DNA of 64,000 bases, from NCBI GenBank assembly GCA_013286235.1, contig JABDGE010000006.1:1-64000 (forward strand), read 5' to 3'. Both the position numbers and the translations under genes were made by a program. Numbering within the stretch: the first letter of the stretch is position 1; the number at the start of each line of letters is the position of its first letter. The notes below the pieces were generated by a model that was not told where the DNA came from, did not search any database, and saw only the letters and a program-made list of their open reading frames with translations. The DNA is from Bacteroidota bacterium (GTDB lineage: Bacteria; Bacteroidota; Bacteroidia; Sphingobacteriales; Sphingobacteriaceae). Shown in pieces: positions 63,251 to 64,000 of this stretch.

Positions 63251-64000
63251 ATGGATAGACTACGAAAAATGAACAGCAACCCAACAAACAGACTGACAGC
63301 GACCAGAACGGTTTTTTCTTTTATATTTATTTTATGCCTCAGCTTTTTAAATACCGTTGACGCCCGCCAACTGCCGGATACTGGGACCTACAAAAACGGA
63401 ATGGTAGTATGCGCCATGCCGCAGGCTTCGCAGGTGGGACTGGATATTTTAAAAAAAGGAGGCAATGCTGTTGATGCTGCGATTGCAGTGCAATTTGCCT
63501 TAGAAGTTACCCACCCCCAGGCGGGAAACATAGCCGGCGGTGGTTTTATGGTTTACCGATCGGCTTCTGGGAAAACCAATACCCTTGATTTCAGGGAAAA
63601 AGCCCCGGCTGCTGCCAGCCGCAACATGTTCCTGGATAGTACGGGCACGGTTATCCCGAATATGAGCCTCGCCACGCGGCAGGCTTCGGGTGTGCCGGGG
63701 TCTGTTGATGGAATGGCGGAAGCTTTTAAAAAATATGGCAGCTTAAAATGGGCCGAACTGGTACAGCCCGCGATAGACCTGGCGCGGAACGGTTTCCCGA
63801 TCACCAGGAAGCTTGCGGCAGATTTGAATTACGGTCGCGGGCAGTTTATCAAGCTGAACCCTGGCAAAAATTATTTATTGAAAGAAGGCGGCTGGAAAGA
63901 AGGCGACCTGCTGGTGCAGGAAGACCTTGCCAAAACGCTGGAACTGATAAGGGATAAGGGCAGGGATGGTTTCTACAAGGGCAAAGTCGCCGATGAGATC
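63251..64000 (+). CDS. ggt: Gamma-glutamyltransferase, 5' part (runs off the window)
   Basis: The frame is open from the ATG at 63251 to the window end (250 codons) and has no stop, so it is missing from the ORF track. An alternative ATG is at 63269 (MNSNPTNRL). A signal peptide is present (FSFIFILCLSFLNTVDA). The first part of the gamma-glutamyltranspeptidase domain is clear: GLDILKKGGNAVDAAIAVQFALEVTHPQAGNIAGGGFMVY, then LDFREKAPAA. The enzyme transfers or hydrolyses gamma-glutamyl groups, as from glutathione, in the periplasm. The catalytic Thr lies beyond the window, so activity cannot be judged. The small secreted-protein gene diverges from it. Confidence 0.93.
   Translation, partial: MDRLRKMNSNPTNRLTATRTVFSFIFILCLSFLNTVDARQLPDTGTYKNGMVVCAMPQASQVGLDILKKGGNAVDAAIAVQFALEVTHPQAGNIAGGGFMVYRSASGKTNTLDFREKAPAAASRNMFLDSTGTVIPNMSLATRQASGVPGSVDGMAEAFKKYGSLKWAELVQPAIDLARNGFPITRKLAADLNYGRGQFIKLNPGKNYLLKEGGWKEGDLLVQEDLAKTLELIRDKGRDGFYKGKVADEI

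Noticed and set aside
1-64000. tRNA, rRNA, riboswitch, insertion sequence or prophage
   Set aside because: I looked for cloverleaf-like stretches, transposase or integrase motifs and long conserved leaders and saw none; a covariance-model search was not possible here.

Overview
The window looks like chromosomal DNA from a Bacteroidetes, most plausibly the family Sphingobacteriaceae and close to Mucilaginibacter/Pedobacter. This rests on recognised families, not on a search. The markers are type IX secretion (T9SS) C-terminal sorting domains, a GldB-type lipoprotein beside nadE, an alternative complex III (Act) operon fused to an aa3-type oxidase operon, a DUF2975/YozG-like pair, and promoter-like TAnnTTTG boxes. 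Nearly all of the first 31 kb is coded on the minus strand.

Layout. (1) 1-12.6 kb: six tandem sensor histidine kinases. Four carry TPR-type sensors (one of them truncated), one has a short membrane sensor and one a two-component-regulator propeller. Their kinase cores are nearly interchangeable and no response regulator lies beside them. The upstream-most kinase is fused by an apparent deletion to a truncated DUF2461 gene, preceded by DUF983 and a small membrane protein. (2) 13.7-14.9 kb: an AT-rich, translationally coupled trio of unknown genes. (3) 15.2-31.9 kb: a respiratory supercluster. In transcription order it reads actA-actB-actC-actD-actE-actF, oxidase subunits II and I, heme A synthase, heme O synthase, two subunit III-type proteins, subunit IV, Sco and DUF420. 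Together these would move electrons from quinol to the c-type hemes of Act and on to oxygen, with the assembly factors encoded at the end. A promoter candidate sits upstream of actA. (4) 32.4-39.5 kb: small envelope genes (DUF4349, DUF4136, DoxX-like, short membrane proteins), plus gldB and nadE transcribed divergently. (5) 39.6-54.7 kb: four minus-strand T9SS cargo paralogues. They share a C-terminal module but have different N-terminal parts. (6) 55.3-64 kb: XRE/DUF2975 pair, stand-alone receiver, a 54-codon ORF, T9SS subtilisin, DUF1304, a small secreted protein and the 5' part of gamma-glutamyltransferase.

Non-coding structure. Intergenic gaps hold two kinds of repeat. One is a set of strong palindromes (for example 14-bp and 16-bp perfect stems). 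The other is unusual arrays of degenerate short words. A palindrome-like 14-mer also lies inside the ATPase domain of two kinases, in opposite orientations, encoding PPxGGWG. I saw no tRNA, rRNA, CRISPR array, transposase or phage gene.
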